Source: Strongylocentrotus droebachiensis (Eukaryota; Echinodermata; Echinoidea; Camarodonta; Strongylocentrotidae). Taken from it: a stretch of DNA of 64,000 nucleotides. Shown here in pieces: positions 23,197-29,970 of this stretch. The notes under the pieces were generated by a model. It did not search any database, was not told the DNA's origin, and worked only from the letters and a program-made list of their open reading frames with translations. How positions within the stretch are numbered: the first letter of the stretch is position 1; the number at the start of each line of letters is the position of its first letter. The position numbers and the translations under genes are program-made. The DNA lies in contig JAVYIG010007939.1 of the NCBI GenBank assembly GCA_035222895.1, positions 1 to 64,000 on the forward strand. Direction: 5' to 3'.

Positions 23197-23539
23197 ATTT
23201 ACAAAAAAAGATTATCATATCAAAGATTATCACAGTGATTTAATTTGCTACTATTTTTTCTACCCTTCCAGACGGAGGAAACCCTGGCGCTATTTTGGAG
23301 AGCCCGAGCGAGACGAGAATCAGAACCTATCAGACACAGAGTCGTTACAAGGCAATCACATACCCAACCACATACCCAACGTGTGCCTAGAGAATGTATT
23401 AGCCATCAATGCTGACATCCACCCTGTCCCTATGAATGGCTATATAGACGACTGCATCGTTAGTGTAGGGAACTGCACAGAGAACGGGCCTTGGATCGAT
23501 AGATTTTCGGATAAAGAACCTCTTATCATCAACGCATAG
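1836..23539 (+). CDS. SLC18B1: SLC18B1-like vesicular polyamine transporter, 13 coding exons, 567 aa
   Basis: Join of 1836-2147, 3792-3887, 6318-6391, 7339-7486, 9419-9487, 10987-11074, 12819-12961, 16065-16163, 16983-17074, 19186-19281, 20184-20258, 21227-21370 and 23272-23539. It totals 1,704 nt and stays open through all 12 GT-AG junctions. The product is a 12-helix major-facilitator protein. Residues 1-75 are acidic, Asn/Ser-rich and cytosolic; the first helix is near 77-100. LRSVESLGASAS lies in the fourth helix (179-190), the GLGLMIGP..GG motif at 218-229, DPTLS at 301-305, a textbook MFS motif A (GYLSDKQGRTR) at 337-347 between helices 8 and 9, and LGPVVGG at 434-440. The C-terminal ~90 residues are cytosolic. 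Known for the family: proton-coupled loading of polyamines into vesicles. The N-terminal tail is longer than in the human protein (about 456 aa). Start chosen at ATG 1836 (context ACAAAATGG); the frame is open upstream but without another ATG. A vesicular amine transporter of the close SLC18A branch is less likely because the core motifs fit SLC18B1. Confidence 0.9.
2700..3010. repeat. dispersed repeat shared with 41.83-42.05 kb
   Basis: In intron 1 of SLC18B1. The segment with TTCTATGCTCAT, TTTTCTACCAAAATT and GAACATTCAGT, running to ACCAGAACTCAAGTTTATC, recurs in intron 1 of SLC41A in the same direction on the + strand. Family unknown. Confidence 0.7.
3064..3165. repeat. (GA)n microsatellite with G-rich end
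   Basis: GAGAGA tract followed by a run of G interrupted by T. Simple repeat in intron 1. Confidence 0.9.
3217..3600. mobile_element. inverted-repeat MITE (TTTAAAGCCCCTCT ends)
   Basis: The left arm has AAGCCCCTCT, TTGATGGCAAATTTTCAC and GAGGATGTCATTT. The right arm carries their complements and ends in GGAGGGGCTT. A poly-G/T block sits in the centre. A lone arm of the same family is at 9,823-9,965. Confidence 0.7.
3792..3887 (+). CDS. SLC18B1: SLC18B1 coding exon 2 (residues 105-136)
   Basis: 96 nt, phase 0 to 0, acceptor CTGCAG and donor GTGAGT. It encodes ALNKGVSTTVSG...GKY, the second helix and its lead-in, as in MFS drug and vesicular amine carriers. Confidence 0.9.
4895..5640. repeat. 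dispersed repeat (copy 1), interrupted by a MITE
   Basis: Matches 26,290-26,720: both start CCTTTTGTGACAATC.TTCCAC, pass GATTCAGAGCCC and TTGCATTTGA, and end with GCCAATTTGA..AACAATATGTG. The copy here contains a MITE at 5,064-5,379 that the other lacks. Confidence 0.7.
5064..5379. mobile_element. MITE family GTTTCACAAAGATC, copy A
   Basis: Ends CCTGGGGGGTGTTTCACAAA and the inverse, followed inward by AAGTTGGACTTAA and an AT-rich centre (TTCATATTTTCTATCATCAA). The related repeat at 26.3-26.7 kb gives the unfilled target (TTTGACGCCGGGAATT). Confidence 0.8.
6318..6391 (+). CDS. SLC18B1: SLC18B1 coding exon 3 (residues 137-161)
   Basis: 74 nt with acceptor AATGTAG and donor GTAAGT, ending in phase 2. 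It encodes VTVIGPRFLFFGGTFLGAG, the third helix. Confidence 0.9.
6405..6650 (-). mobile_element. tRNA-derived SINE tail, minus strand
   Basis: Begins with AATAATAAT on the + strand (tail) and AAGCGCTTAATATGG. It ends at TGCCTTGCCAAAGGACC, the complement of the GGTCCTTTGGCAAGGC-type body of the SINE at 25.58 kb. The head is missing. Confidence 0.6.
7339..7486 (+). CDS. SLC18B1: SLC18B1 coding exon 4 (residues 161-210)
   Basis: 148 nt with acceptor TCTTCAG and donor GTAAGT. It encodes the loop LLDGVEDKNT and the fourth helix region RSVESLGASASVTAGMAMT, then FPDNVAQMT, matching the FPNNVA segment of SLC18B1. Confidence 0.92.
7589..7779. mobile_element. MITE with AAAGCCTGTCTGCACTA ends, copy 1
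   Basis: Terminal inverted repeats AAAGCCTGTCTGCACTA and the complement of AAAGCAGGACTGCACTA. The body (TTGGCCAGAGGGATTAGACC, then GGGGGACCAGCGGTCACC) recurs at 33,900-34,091. In intron 4 of SLC18B1, about 100 bp after the donor. Confidence 0.8.
7780..9418. other. SLC18B1 intron 4, remainder
   Basis: AT-rich. Contains a degenerate ~75-bp tandem duplication at about 8,140-8,285 (CTTCAATACTGACTGGTTT twice). No gene is seen. Confidence 0.5.
9419..9487 (+). CDS. SLC18B1: SLC18B1 coding exon 5 (residues 211-233)
   Basis: 69 nt with acceptor ATTAAG and donor GTAATT, phase 0. It encodes GYLEMFSGLGLMIGPALGG, the antiporter-type GP..GG motif of the fifth helix. Confidence 0.92.
9545..9820. other. 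GC-richer insertion of unknown type in intron 5
   Basis: Composition changes abruptly. Short inverted segments (ACCGTTCGGGTGTTTACCC near the left and CGTTACCCGAACACTC about 110 bp later) suggest a foldback fragment. The solo MITE arm at 9,823 follows directly. Confidence 0.35.
9823..9965. repeat. solo arm of the TTTAAAGCCCC MITE
   Basis: Matches the arms of the element at 3,217-3,600 (AAGCCCCTCTAAAGTGTTGG, TTGATGGCTAAATTTCAC, GAGGATGTCATTTAAG). Confidence 0.7.
10354..10559. repeat. 106-bp tandem duplication in intron 5
   Basis: CTTGGATCAGTATT...ACATGTATTGTGTTGG occurs twice in a row with about 15% divergence and small gaps. Confidence 0.8.
10987..11074 (+). CDS. SLC18B1: SLC18B1 coding exon 6 (residues 234-263)
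   Basis: 88 nt with acceptor TTTCAG and donor GTAAGA, phase 0 to 1. It encodes IGGYKLPFIVLGVLDLL, the sixth helix, ending at IIPKE before the central cytosolic loop. Confidence 0.92.
11700..12789. repeat. ~73-bp GAT-rich minisatellite, ~15 units
   Basis: Units contain CCTGATGACAGTGATGATG, GATAATGATGATGGG, then AGATTGATGATAGGATGC and TAATGACAATG. Unit length varies (65-80 bp) by gain or loss of GAT triplets and T/G variants. It fills the 3' half of intron 6 and stops about 30 bp before the exon 7 acceptor. The long minus-strand frames here (His/Ser/Ile-rich) are a by-product. Confidence 0.95.
12819..12961 (+). CDS. SLC18B1: SLC18B1 coding exon 7 (residues 263-310)
   Basis: 143 nt with acceptor TTTATAG and donor GTAAGT. 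It encodes the central loop PSKEKPKPGSLSNF and helix 7 with FLDPTLSLHLET. The acceptor lies about 30 bp after the end of a minisatellite. Confidence 0.92.
14147..14535. mobile_element. inverted-repeat MITE with ACATGTTTAGCGTCC ends
   Basis: TAATAAGGCCA...ACATGTTTAGCGTCC at the left and GGACGCTAAACATGT...TGGCCTAATA at the right. The centre has long T/A tracts and repeated GCGGCCATTTTGA. Confidence 0.75.
15390..15560 (+). mobile_element. tRNA-like SINE fragment
   Basis: Contains a B-box-like AGTTCGAATCGTCC followed by GGCACCTTGTCCGG, similar in layout to the SINE at 25.58 kb. The A box is not clear. Confidence 0.35.
15786..15949. mobile_element. Tc1/mariner-like MITE (TACAGTCAAACCTG ends), copy 1
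   Basis: Ends TACAGTCAAACCTG and CAGGTTTGACTGTA, bordered by TA. The interior has repeated TCTACAAAGACCAC. Related copies are at 39.66 kb and, more diverged, at 21.0 and 21.4 kb. Confidence 0.75.
16065..16163 (+). CDS. SLC18B1: SLC18B1 coding exon 8 (residues 311-343)
   Basis: 99 nt with acceptor TTTCACAG and donor GTATGG, phase 0. It encodes FGVSTPIAG..., helix 8, and the first half of MFS motif A (GYLSDKQ). Confidence 0.92.
16983..17074 (+). CDS. SLC18B1: SLC18B1 coding exon 9 (residues 344-374)
   Basis: 92 nt with acceptor TGTACAG and donor GTAAGT, phase 0 to 2. It opens with GRTR, completing MFS motif A, then helix 9 (LMAIIGFIIMGASFLLVG). Confidence 0.92.
17121..17378. mobile_element. 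MITE family GTTTCACAAAGATC, copy B
   Basis: Ends ACCAGGGGGTGTTTCAC and GTGAAACACCCCCAGGT. Shares the centre of copy A but has lost part of the left subterminal region. Confidence 0.8.
18198..18517. mobile_element. MITE family GTTTCACAAAGATC, copy C
   Basis: Ends ACCAGGGGGGTGTTTCAC and GTGAAACACCCCCTAG. Full-length centre as in copy A. Two copies (B and C) sit in the same intron 9. Confidence 0.8.
18700..18739. repeat. 24-bp palindrome flanked by direct GTTAGACC
   Basis: ACCAGGGAGGTA followed directly by its reverse complement TACCTCCCTGGT, with GTTAGACC on both sides in the same orientation. Confidence 0.8.
18849..18990. repeat. (TC)n/(CA)n microsatellite
   Basis: Compound simple repeat: TCTCTC, then TCTG, CACACA and TCTGTCTG blocks in intron 9 of SLC18B1. 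Confidence 0.95.
19186..19281 (+). CDS. SLC18B1: SLC18B1 coding exon 10 (residues 374-406)
   Basis: 96 nt with acceptor TTTTCAG and donor GTAAAT, phase 2 to 2. It encodes NHLWIVIVALSICGISIG, helix 10, and CMPIFLDMMVSAR. Confidence 0.9.
19311..19438. repeat. 64-bp tandem duplication after exon 10
   Basis: AATTTCCTATTATTCCCAAT...ACAAAGCTCCTGT occurs twice, about 90% alike, starting 30 bp after the exon 10 donor. Confidence 0.8.
20184..20258 (+). CDS. SLC18B1: SLC18B1 coding exon 11 (residues 406-431)
   Basis: 75 nt with acceptor TTTTCAG and donor GTGAGT, phase 2 to 2. It encodes WYGFPDDMATNGLVSGVF, the loop and the start of helix 11. A LINE insertion begins 58 bp downstream of its donor. Confidence 0.9.
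20296..20787 (+). mobile_element. 5'-truncated non-LTR retrotransposon with 21-bp target duplication
   Basis: Insertion at 20,317-20,766 flanked by identical 21-bp direct repeats (20,296-20,316 and 20,767-20,787, TGAAGTATTTTCC...). It encodes the very end of an RT ORF (WNTLPQVIR...FKKQMKLSF, stop), then a 3' UTR ending in about four TTGAAC repeats. Style matches CR1/L2-clade LINEs. It lies in intron 11 of SLC18B1, sense orientation. Confidence 0.88.
20991..21098. mobile_element. diverged TACAGTCAAACCTG MITE fragment
   Basis: Contains CAAAGACCACC, GGTCTTTATGTACAGGTTCC and a TGACTGTATTA end. The left terminus is decayed. Confidence 0.5.
21227..21370 (+). CDS. SLC18B1: SLC18B1 coding exon 12 (residues 431-479)
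   Basis: 144 nt with acceptor TTTTAG and donor GTGAGT, phase 2 to 2. It encodes SFLGPVVGGVLNDNLGFNWA and helix 12, ending in WEYQWGKG. Confidence 0.92.
21399..21590. mobile_element. diverged TACAGTCAAACCTG MITE
   Basis: AGTGAAACCTGC...AAAGACCGCT at the left and GGTGGTCGCTAAAAAGCAGG at the right. It abuts the next element at 21,591. Confidence 0.6.
21591..22041. mobile_element. TIR element TACCGTAATTAACG carrying an RT fragment
   Basis: Ends TACCGTAATTAACG and CGTTAACTACGGTA, with TAAACCGC-type subterminal repeats. Inside, minus strand about 21,685-21,830, lies a frameshifted reverse-transcriptase piece (WFESNLSDRFQYVVYNNN, then GVPQGCILGPLL). It is therefore a composite of a DNA-type element and LINE DNA. 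Confidence 0.7.
22044..22229. mobile_element. small foldback element TATCGTCTGTTT
   Basis: TATCGTCTGTTTAGGGTCAG and the inverse (CTTCTAGTTCCAAACAGACG ATA) bound a 186-bp segment. CAGAAGGG motifs recall the element at 35.48 kb. It directly follows the TACCGTA element. Confidence 0.6.
22668..22935. mobile_element. inverted-repeat element with poly-G and GTACTC ends
   Basis: GGGGGAGGAGTGGGGTACTC at the left and GAGTACCCCC...CTCCTC at the right, with a degenerate internal repeat (ATGGG.C..TTTTTCA). The poly-G tract makes the exact ends uncertain. Confidence 0.5.
23163..23194. repeat. poly-A tract
   Basis: About 32 consecutive A in intron 12, without an obvious retrotransposon body before it. 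Confidence 0.9.
23272..23539 (+). CDS. SLC18B1: SLC18B1 coding exon 13 (C-terminal tail, stop TAG)
   Basis: 268 nt with acceptor CTTCCAG, ending at TAG 23537-23539. It encodes the hydrophilic C-terminal tail with a small tandem repeat (NHIPNHIPN), ending in EPLIINA. The tail lacks any further membrane segment. Confidence 0.88.
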
Positions 23540-24090
23540 GTAGCTGAGGGTCTCCTGCAAGCAACACTAACCTGAATCTGTAAGGGGAGACTGGAGATGG
23601 CCCGAGCAGCTCTTTGCATAGGACAGCTTCAAAAGGAAAGGATGTGTTTGTATAGAACTCATCCATCCAGCAAATCACAGATGTATGTTGGAGAATGGAG
23701 AGGTATTGCTGCATGTACTGGAAATGAGTGCGGACAATCAACAAATTAGCAGCTGAATTAGAGAGTTGAATATGTCCAAAATGGATTAAATCCAGCCATC
23801 TTACACATTTTTGTAGCCTTATCAATTAGTGAAATAGACCATAATGAATGTTTCTTTGCTACTTCACCGCCAAATAAGTTATTATGCGCTAAAAAAAATT
23901 TAAGAATTAGTTATAATTTTTTTAAATTTCTTATTAAAATATTTCCATTTACTCCTACAGCATAGCTTGATATGACTGTACAATAGATTCAATGATTTAT
24001 TTTAACTCCAGAAAGCAGGACATGGATTTTTTTTTTTTGGGGGGGGGGGGGGAATATGAGTTAAAGTGAAATCCTGGTTAGGTTTTGATG
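23540..24090 (+). other. probable 3' UTR of SLC18B1
   Basis: Follows the stop codon without repeats until 24.09 kb. ATTAAA near 23,933 and AATAAA at 28,301 are the candidate polyadenylation signals noticed. The true end cannot be fixed without transcripts. Confidence 0.4.
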
Positions 24091-24583
24091 TACAGTGCGT
24101 ATCAAAAAAAATTATACACAACTTTAGAAGCTTATAATTAAATAGTCATAATTTTTAAATTACTATTTAAATGCTGCGGCTCATTTAAGCATGGCAGGCA
24201 GAGTTATGAATAAGGTACCATAAGACAGAATATTAGCTACTCTTTAAAATGAAATGTATTTCCAGGTCACACATGTTACCTTTAAATGGGAATCTGCCAA
24301 GTTTGGGTATATTTTTTTTTGTATATAGTAGGCTTGCAGTTGCACCATGTGAAAGAGGGGAGAGGATTGGGGAGACCTGGAAAGGACTCTCAGTAATCTT
24401 TCTTTCTTGAGTGTTTGTAGTCCTGAAAAGGCCTGTTGGTTATCTTTCTTAGCTTATAGTTCTAAGGAGAACTATAGCGCCGGTTGGAGAGGATGTGTAG
24501 TAGGAGTGCATGGCTCGATGTTTCGAACAGGTTGACTAGCCGTTGTCAGGAGAGGCAAGACTGTTCTTTTGATACGCACTGTA
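24091..24583. mobile_element. Tc1/mariner-like MITE, perfect 17-bp TIR
   Basis: TACAGTGCGTATCAAAA at the left and its exact reverse complement at the right, TA at both outer ends, 493 bp, no transposase frame. It lies about 550 bp after the SLC18B1 stop. Confidence 0.85.
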
Positions 24584-25302
24584 GTGACATCCTGTAGACC
24601 TTGGTGGAATAATAGACTTCCGGGAGGATGTGGTAATAGGAACAAGAGGAAGGCACACTGTCAGAGATAACACATACCGGTACCTGTTACTCAACGAGGT
24701 CCTTATGTTCTTGATAAGGGCTCAATTTAGATGACACTTCTGAGAATCCAGGGGGAAATTAGATATAGTTTCAGAAGAGCAGAGTTTTGAGTGGCATCTC
24801 TAAAAAAGTACAAAGTCTGTAGACTTTATTAAGTCAAGATACAGTCTTTCCTCTATTCCTTTCCCCCGCATATGGTACCGGTATTTAAAGGTATCGTTTA
24901 ACAATGTTAAATCTGAGACGGCTATCAGTGTCTGTGATATGGTTGAATATTGAAGCCCTAAAAAAAAATTGTGCTTCAAAATGATCAAGAAGTACCTCAA
25001 AAAAGTACAAATCTTTGAGTGGCCGGTTTTACCATACTCATTTCCCCCAATAGACTGCTGTCTTATGAAAATTTGGTTTTGATTTCCAATCATAAATATC
25101 TTGATAATCAGACAGGCGATCGGCCTGTAAAAGTAATGGGGTTCCTGACTGACCTAAAGGTTTATAATTATCATTGCAGCATGAGCAAAATCCAGGATTT
25201 TGTTTCAGAAACTGAGACAAAGTTACCGGATCCCTTTAAAGTGAATATACAGTGTCTGCTGAGGAGTAGTTAGTGATGCCATTTTCTACAGTTTAAAAGC
25301 TT

Positions 25303-25480
25303 TGATAATAATAATAATAATAATATGTCTTGTTTACCCAGGGTAGCCTCATCAGTATTCATACTGTTCTCCCTGAGGGCCCTGCAATCATATTATTACC
25401 CCGGTCATCGGATTCAGGCTTACCCGCACACAATGTATGCACATTCTCCACTCCCTGGGGAGCATTGATATATTCTTATT
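25303..25480 (-). mobile_element. SINE tail fragment, minus strand
   Basis: Starts with a (AAT)n run on the + strand and matches the 6.4-kb fragment (CGGTCATCGGATTCAGG, CACAATGT.TGCACATTCTCC, CTCCCTG). It is followed about 100 bp later by a SINE in the other orientation. Confidence 0.55.
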
Positions 25481-25580
25481 GAAAGTGAATGACAATTAAT
25501 CAATACATTTCTTCTGAAAGTGTATGTATATGTCAATACAATCTCTGCTACTAAACACAGATGTATATTCATATGCATAT

Positions 25581-25882
25581 TGGTGTCATGGTCTAGTGGA
25601 TGCGTACGTCACCGGACCACATGGTTCACGGTTCGAGTCTCGCTGCAGCACCGATGTCCTTTGGCAAGGCATAAATCTACATTGCCATTCTCCACCCAGG
25701 TGAAGTAAATGGTTACCCGATAGAAAGAAATCTCTTGAATGCTTTAGCGCCTGATCAGGGCGGCTCAGCTACAGCTAAGATGATAATATAATACTCTGTA
25801 TTAAGCGCAGTAGAGTGTATTTGTATAGTAGCTGCGCTATATAAATCATCATGTTAATACTATATTGTTATTATTATTAACA
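25581..25882 (+). mobile_element. tRNA-derived SINE
   Basis: The tRNA-like head has an A box (TGGTCTAGTGG) and a B box (GGTTCGAGTCT). The body contains CCTTTGGCAAGGC and GCTGCGCTATATAAATC, and the tail is (ATT)n. Layout resembles tRNA-derived SINEs of sea urchins such as SURF1; family identity was not checked. Confidence 0.7.
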
Positions 25883-26289
25883 TTAACATATTCAGTCTGT
25901 GAAATATTTAGTATAAAAAGCAATCAAGGCCTGAATATTAATATTGATGATTTCTACTAGCACATTGTATGCTAATTAGTACATTATTTTTAATGAATAT
26001 CTTGCATATGAATATAAAACTTATACAATGTAAAATCATATTGATCATGTGTTAAGTATGTAGAGTCATTTTTGCTCACTAATCAAAAGCCTGTGTTTAT
26101 GCGTAGGTCAGTCATCTATATGTCAAGATGCACTAGTGAAACCCTACAACACAACTGAGGTGGTAGATGTGTCGTACATTCTTGTTTTGGGCATTATAAC
26201 GCTTTAATTAAACAGCATTAGAATGCTATATTATAGCAGGGATATGTGAGTTTATATCCCTGATTATAGTGTAGTAGCAGAGCATATTT

Positions 26290-26720
26290 TATGATTTTTT
26301 CACCCTTTTGTGACAATCATTCCACATTTTGTGATTTGGCTCTATAACCTTTGATTCAGAGCCCGGAAAAAATGTTCAAGATGCATACCTTAAGTAGAAA
26401 GGGCAAATTTGTTTGCACACACTCCATTCATTTTTGTTTAATGACTATATTGCATTTGACGCCGGGAATTAAAAAAAAAAGGAAAATAAGATTTAACATC
26501 CTTAAATTGGCAATATGTTGAGAAATTCAAAATCATTGTTTTTCGATCAATTTTTATTTTCTTCAACATTTCAACAACATTCTTGCCCATGTATATTGTT
26601 GTCAGAGACATTGATGTTATTGCAACAGTGTTGCAATAATAGAAAAATATTATAGGTGCCAATTTGAGGAACAATATGTGATCAATTAAGCCCCTAAAAA
26701 TAAATCCTGTTCTGAAGGGT
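26290..26720. repeat. dispersed repeat (copy 2), without MITE
   Basis: Homologous to 4,895-5,640 and without the MITE there, so it records the target before insertion. Confidence 0.7.
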
Positions 26721-29700
26721 TCAATGAATTGAAGATAACTTCATGATTTCACAAGGTAATGACAACACATACAAGGGCAATATAGGGCATGTTACAAAAT
26801 GAAAACGTCCCATGTGAAGACTCTGCTGCTAAATATAGTTTCCTTTGTGCACATACCTAAATGAGGACAACAAAAACTCACAGATCATGGTGCAATGTAT
26901 TTGGGTTTTGATGAACAGCTCAAGATTTAATTTATAAAAAGATTTAATTTATAATATAGCATTTTGTATTCTTTATTTTGAAGAGATCTGAATTGGTGAT
27001 GTGTAAACAGTATACTTCTTTATTTCTGTTTTATGCTGACTCTTTAGCCTTTCATTTATTGTATGTATCATCATATAAAGGGGATTCTCATCTTTTTATG
27101 CAGTGTGTGTTATTCATGATCTATTTATTGATTTATGTAAGAAATAATTATTATGACAAGTTAGTACATATGACAATACTTGAAAGCCACTGCAAAATGC
27201 AGTCATCTCAAAATCTGTGTACAGGTCCACAGACTAATATCTGAGGCCCAGATCAGAAGTTAAACTGAGAAGTTTAAGACTCACATCCAAGTTTTCTACT
27301 TAGTGAAACCTTTCTGAGACCCAGTCTCAGAATTTACTGAATTAGTGGAATACAGGTCTGAAGTTTGAAGAAGTAATTCATGTATGAAACTAACTTTTTT
27401 TATTTACCCACTTGTGACATATGTTGATATAATAACAAGCTGAATATGCACAGTAAAGAATTGTCACTCAGTGCATTCTATATTCATTACTGTGGCAAGT
27501 ATTATCGTAGTGCATACAAACATTGGACATTGTAATTATAAAATATCTCACAATTAAGGTTTTTAATTTTTAGTACAAAGACATTTCTTATTGAAGTCAG
27601 TCATTCTCAAAAATGAGAGATATTTTTTTCTTCTTCCAATCACAACTTTTTTAAAGCAAATCTATTCTAGTTTGTTGCAATAATCAACATTCCTTCATAG
27701 TCATTGGTGCAATAATTGCTTTTACTAATTGTATTATTATTACAAAACATTCATGTGCTTTTATCTATTTGTTGCTTAATTAAAGCTGTTAATTGGTAGG
27801 TGTGAGATATGTCAATAACCCTTCTGATGTTACATTTGGTGCAGTATCTCTGTAGTTAAAGCTTTTATCTTTTTCCCCCTAATGATTGTATTTCAAGTTG
27901 TATTGGAAATCAAATGAACAAAGAAGATTGAAGATGAAATATGTTCGGTGCTAAAATCAATTGAACTTGAATCTTGGACAGAAAAATGTCCTCATTGTTC
28001 TTCATTTTTTGATAAAAAGAAGTAAACAGTAATAGACCACACCAAATAGAGTTTTCATAAATTATGAAAATAGAGATAGCTTTTTTATATTTTTTTTAAT
28101 GGTTTATCTGAAACAGACAAAATTAAAGCTTTTTCTTTTAATGTAAAAGCTACTTTTATAATTTGTGTTACTGCCAAACTTGAGAAAAATAGTTGGATTA
28201 CCGTAGTGCACACAGTCACTTGTCTTAAAGTGAATTGGAGCATTTTATACTTTGCATAGTTTTGTAAATACAGACTGTATTTTTGAATATATATTTGAGA
28301 AATAAATAATACAGTAAATACATGTACATGCTTTGTTATCTTTCTTGTATGACTAAATCTGCTTTATATGAAGTAGTTCATAAAATGTATTATTTCCCCC
28401 AAAAGTCTCCCACATAACAGAGGGATATAACAGGAATGGCAAATATATCATGAATGACAAGAGATTTTTAATTTTTTTAATTAAAATGTTCTGGAGCTTA
28501 GAAATACATAATTCCTGTTTAAAAAAATATTAATTACAAGATAAATGACAAGATTCTGGCACGAGGTATTTTTATGTCGTAAATTTAATTTCATTCAGGA
28601 TCGATACATTTGTACTCAACAATATAATCCCACTTAGAGAGGCGTTAAGACATAGCACATGTAGGCATGAATAAGAGATCTGTGCAAAAGCAAAAAAGGT
28701 AAATTTTTCTCCTTTATATATTAGAAGAATTGGAAATAGTGGAATGCAGATCACAAACGTGTATACGAATGGAGAAACATATGGCACTGATCTTTACAGC
28801 CTATCATGGACAAGACATAGTAAGAATCAGGACTATATTTGAAACAAAATCATAGAATCTGATGAACAAGATAACAAAATATAAATTCTGTACAAGCACT
28901 ATAATTCATTTGTCTACACTCACATACATTATATGATGGGGTCAATGCAATATATCCTTGAGAAAATTAGAGAACTTTTTGTCTTACTGGGAAATCGTGA
29001 TGTGCTTGGCTTTTGTTTGACTTGAAGATGCACTATGTGCTTTGAGTGCATTGATAGAAGTTGTACCATTTTTTAACTTGGATGAAGAAGTTGAGGTATT
29101 TTGAATCTCTAAAAATGGCTTATTTCTCACTAAACATTGTTATAGGTGGATTAAGGCAAACTCAAGTTAATCTTTTAGACAGTGAATTGGAAATAATGAA
29201 ATAATGAAATTAAGGGTGTTACTTCTTACATCTAAACTGTGTTTCATCTTTCAAAATCGTAGCTCCCAATCAAAAAAAGATATCTCCTGTAAATTGACCA
29301 AAATGCCGATCCGCACATCATAGCTAATATCTATGTTTAAAAGTAAAATGCAGATATATTGCATTTTTACCACTTTTCTTTCTCAAGTACACCATGAAAA
29401 TGAGGAGAAAAGGAAAGAGGGAACAAAGTAAGGAAGGTGGTAGAGACAAGAAACTTGGCCTAAGATACAATATTAAAAGACACATTTTACTTATTCTATA
29501 CAACTCTTACTTAGCAAAAAAAACACTCCACATGAGTCAACAAAAATGAATACAAATAAATTCTGACGAAATATTCAATCCGCATTACAAAAACAAAAAA
29601 AGTTTAACACTCCAAGGAAATTAACATACCGGGTAACCGAATTTATCATACATGGCAAGATGATGTTTTAAATGACTTAAATGCTAATATAAAAACTAAT

Positions 29701-29786
29701 AATCTTAGGACTCTTGAACAGAAAATGGTGAAAATGAAATTATAACTTGCGAGAGAAAAAAAAACATCAATGTGAAGGGGTGTTTT
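26721..29786. other. AT-rich intergenic or long 3' UTR sequence
   Basis: No exon, repeat body or RNA gene recognised. An AATAAA at 28,301 followed by a GT-rich stretch could end a long SLC18B1 transcript. Confidence 0.35.
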
Positions 29787-29970
29787 ATTAAACTTGATCT
29801 ACAGTAAACTTAGAACTTGAGGGACATTATATGGCACCATGCTGTATAAGTGTAGGTGAATAATATAATTAAATGCTTGACTATTAAACTTGATCTACAG
29901 TAAACTTAGAACTTGAGGAATATTACACGGCACCATGCTATATAAGTGTACGTGAATAATAAAAAAGAAC
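29787..29970. repeat. 96-bp tandem duplication
   Basis: TTAAACTTGATCTACAGTAA...GCACCATGCT.TATAAGTGTA occurs twice in a row. Confidence 0.85.

Noticed and set aside
25581..25655. Possible tRNA gene
   Set aside because: A and B boxes are good, but the acceptor stem does not pair and a SINE body with tail follows.
28555..28565. CTGGCACGAGG resembles the GGCACGAG adaptor seen in old cDNA libraries
   Set aside because: An 8-base match is expected by chance about twice in 64 kb on both strands, and the flanks are ordinary genomic DNA.
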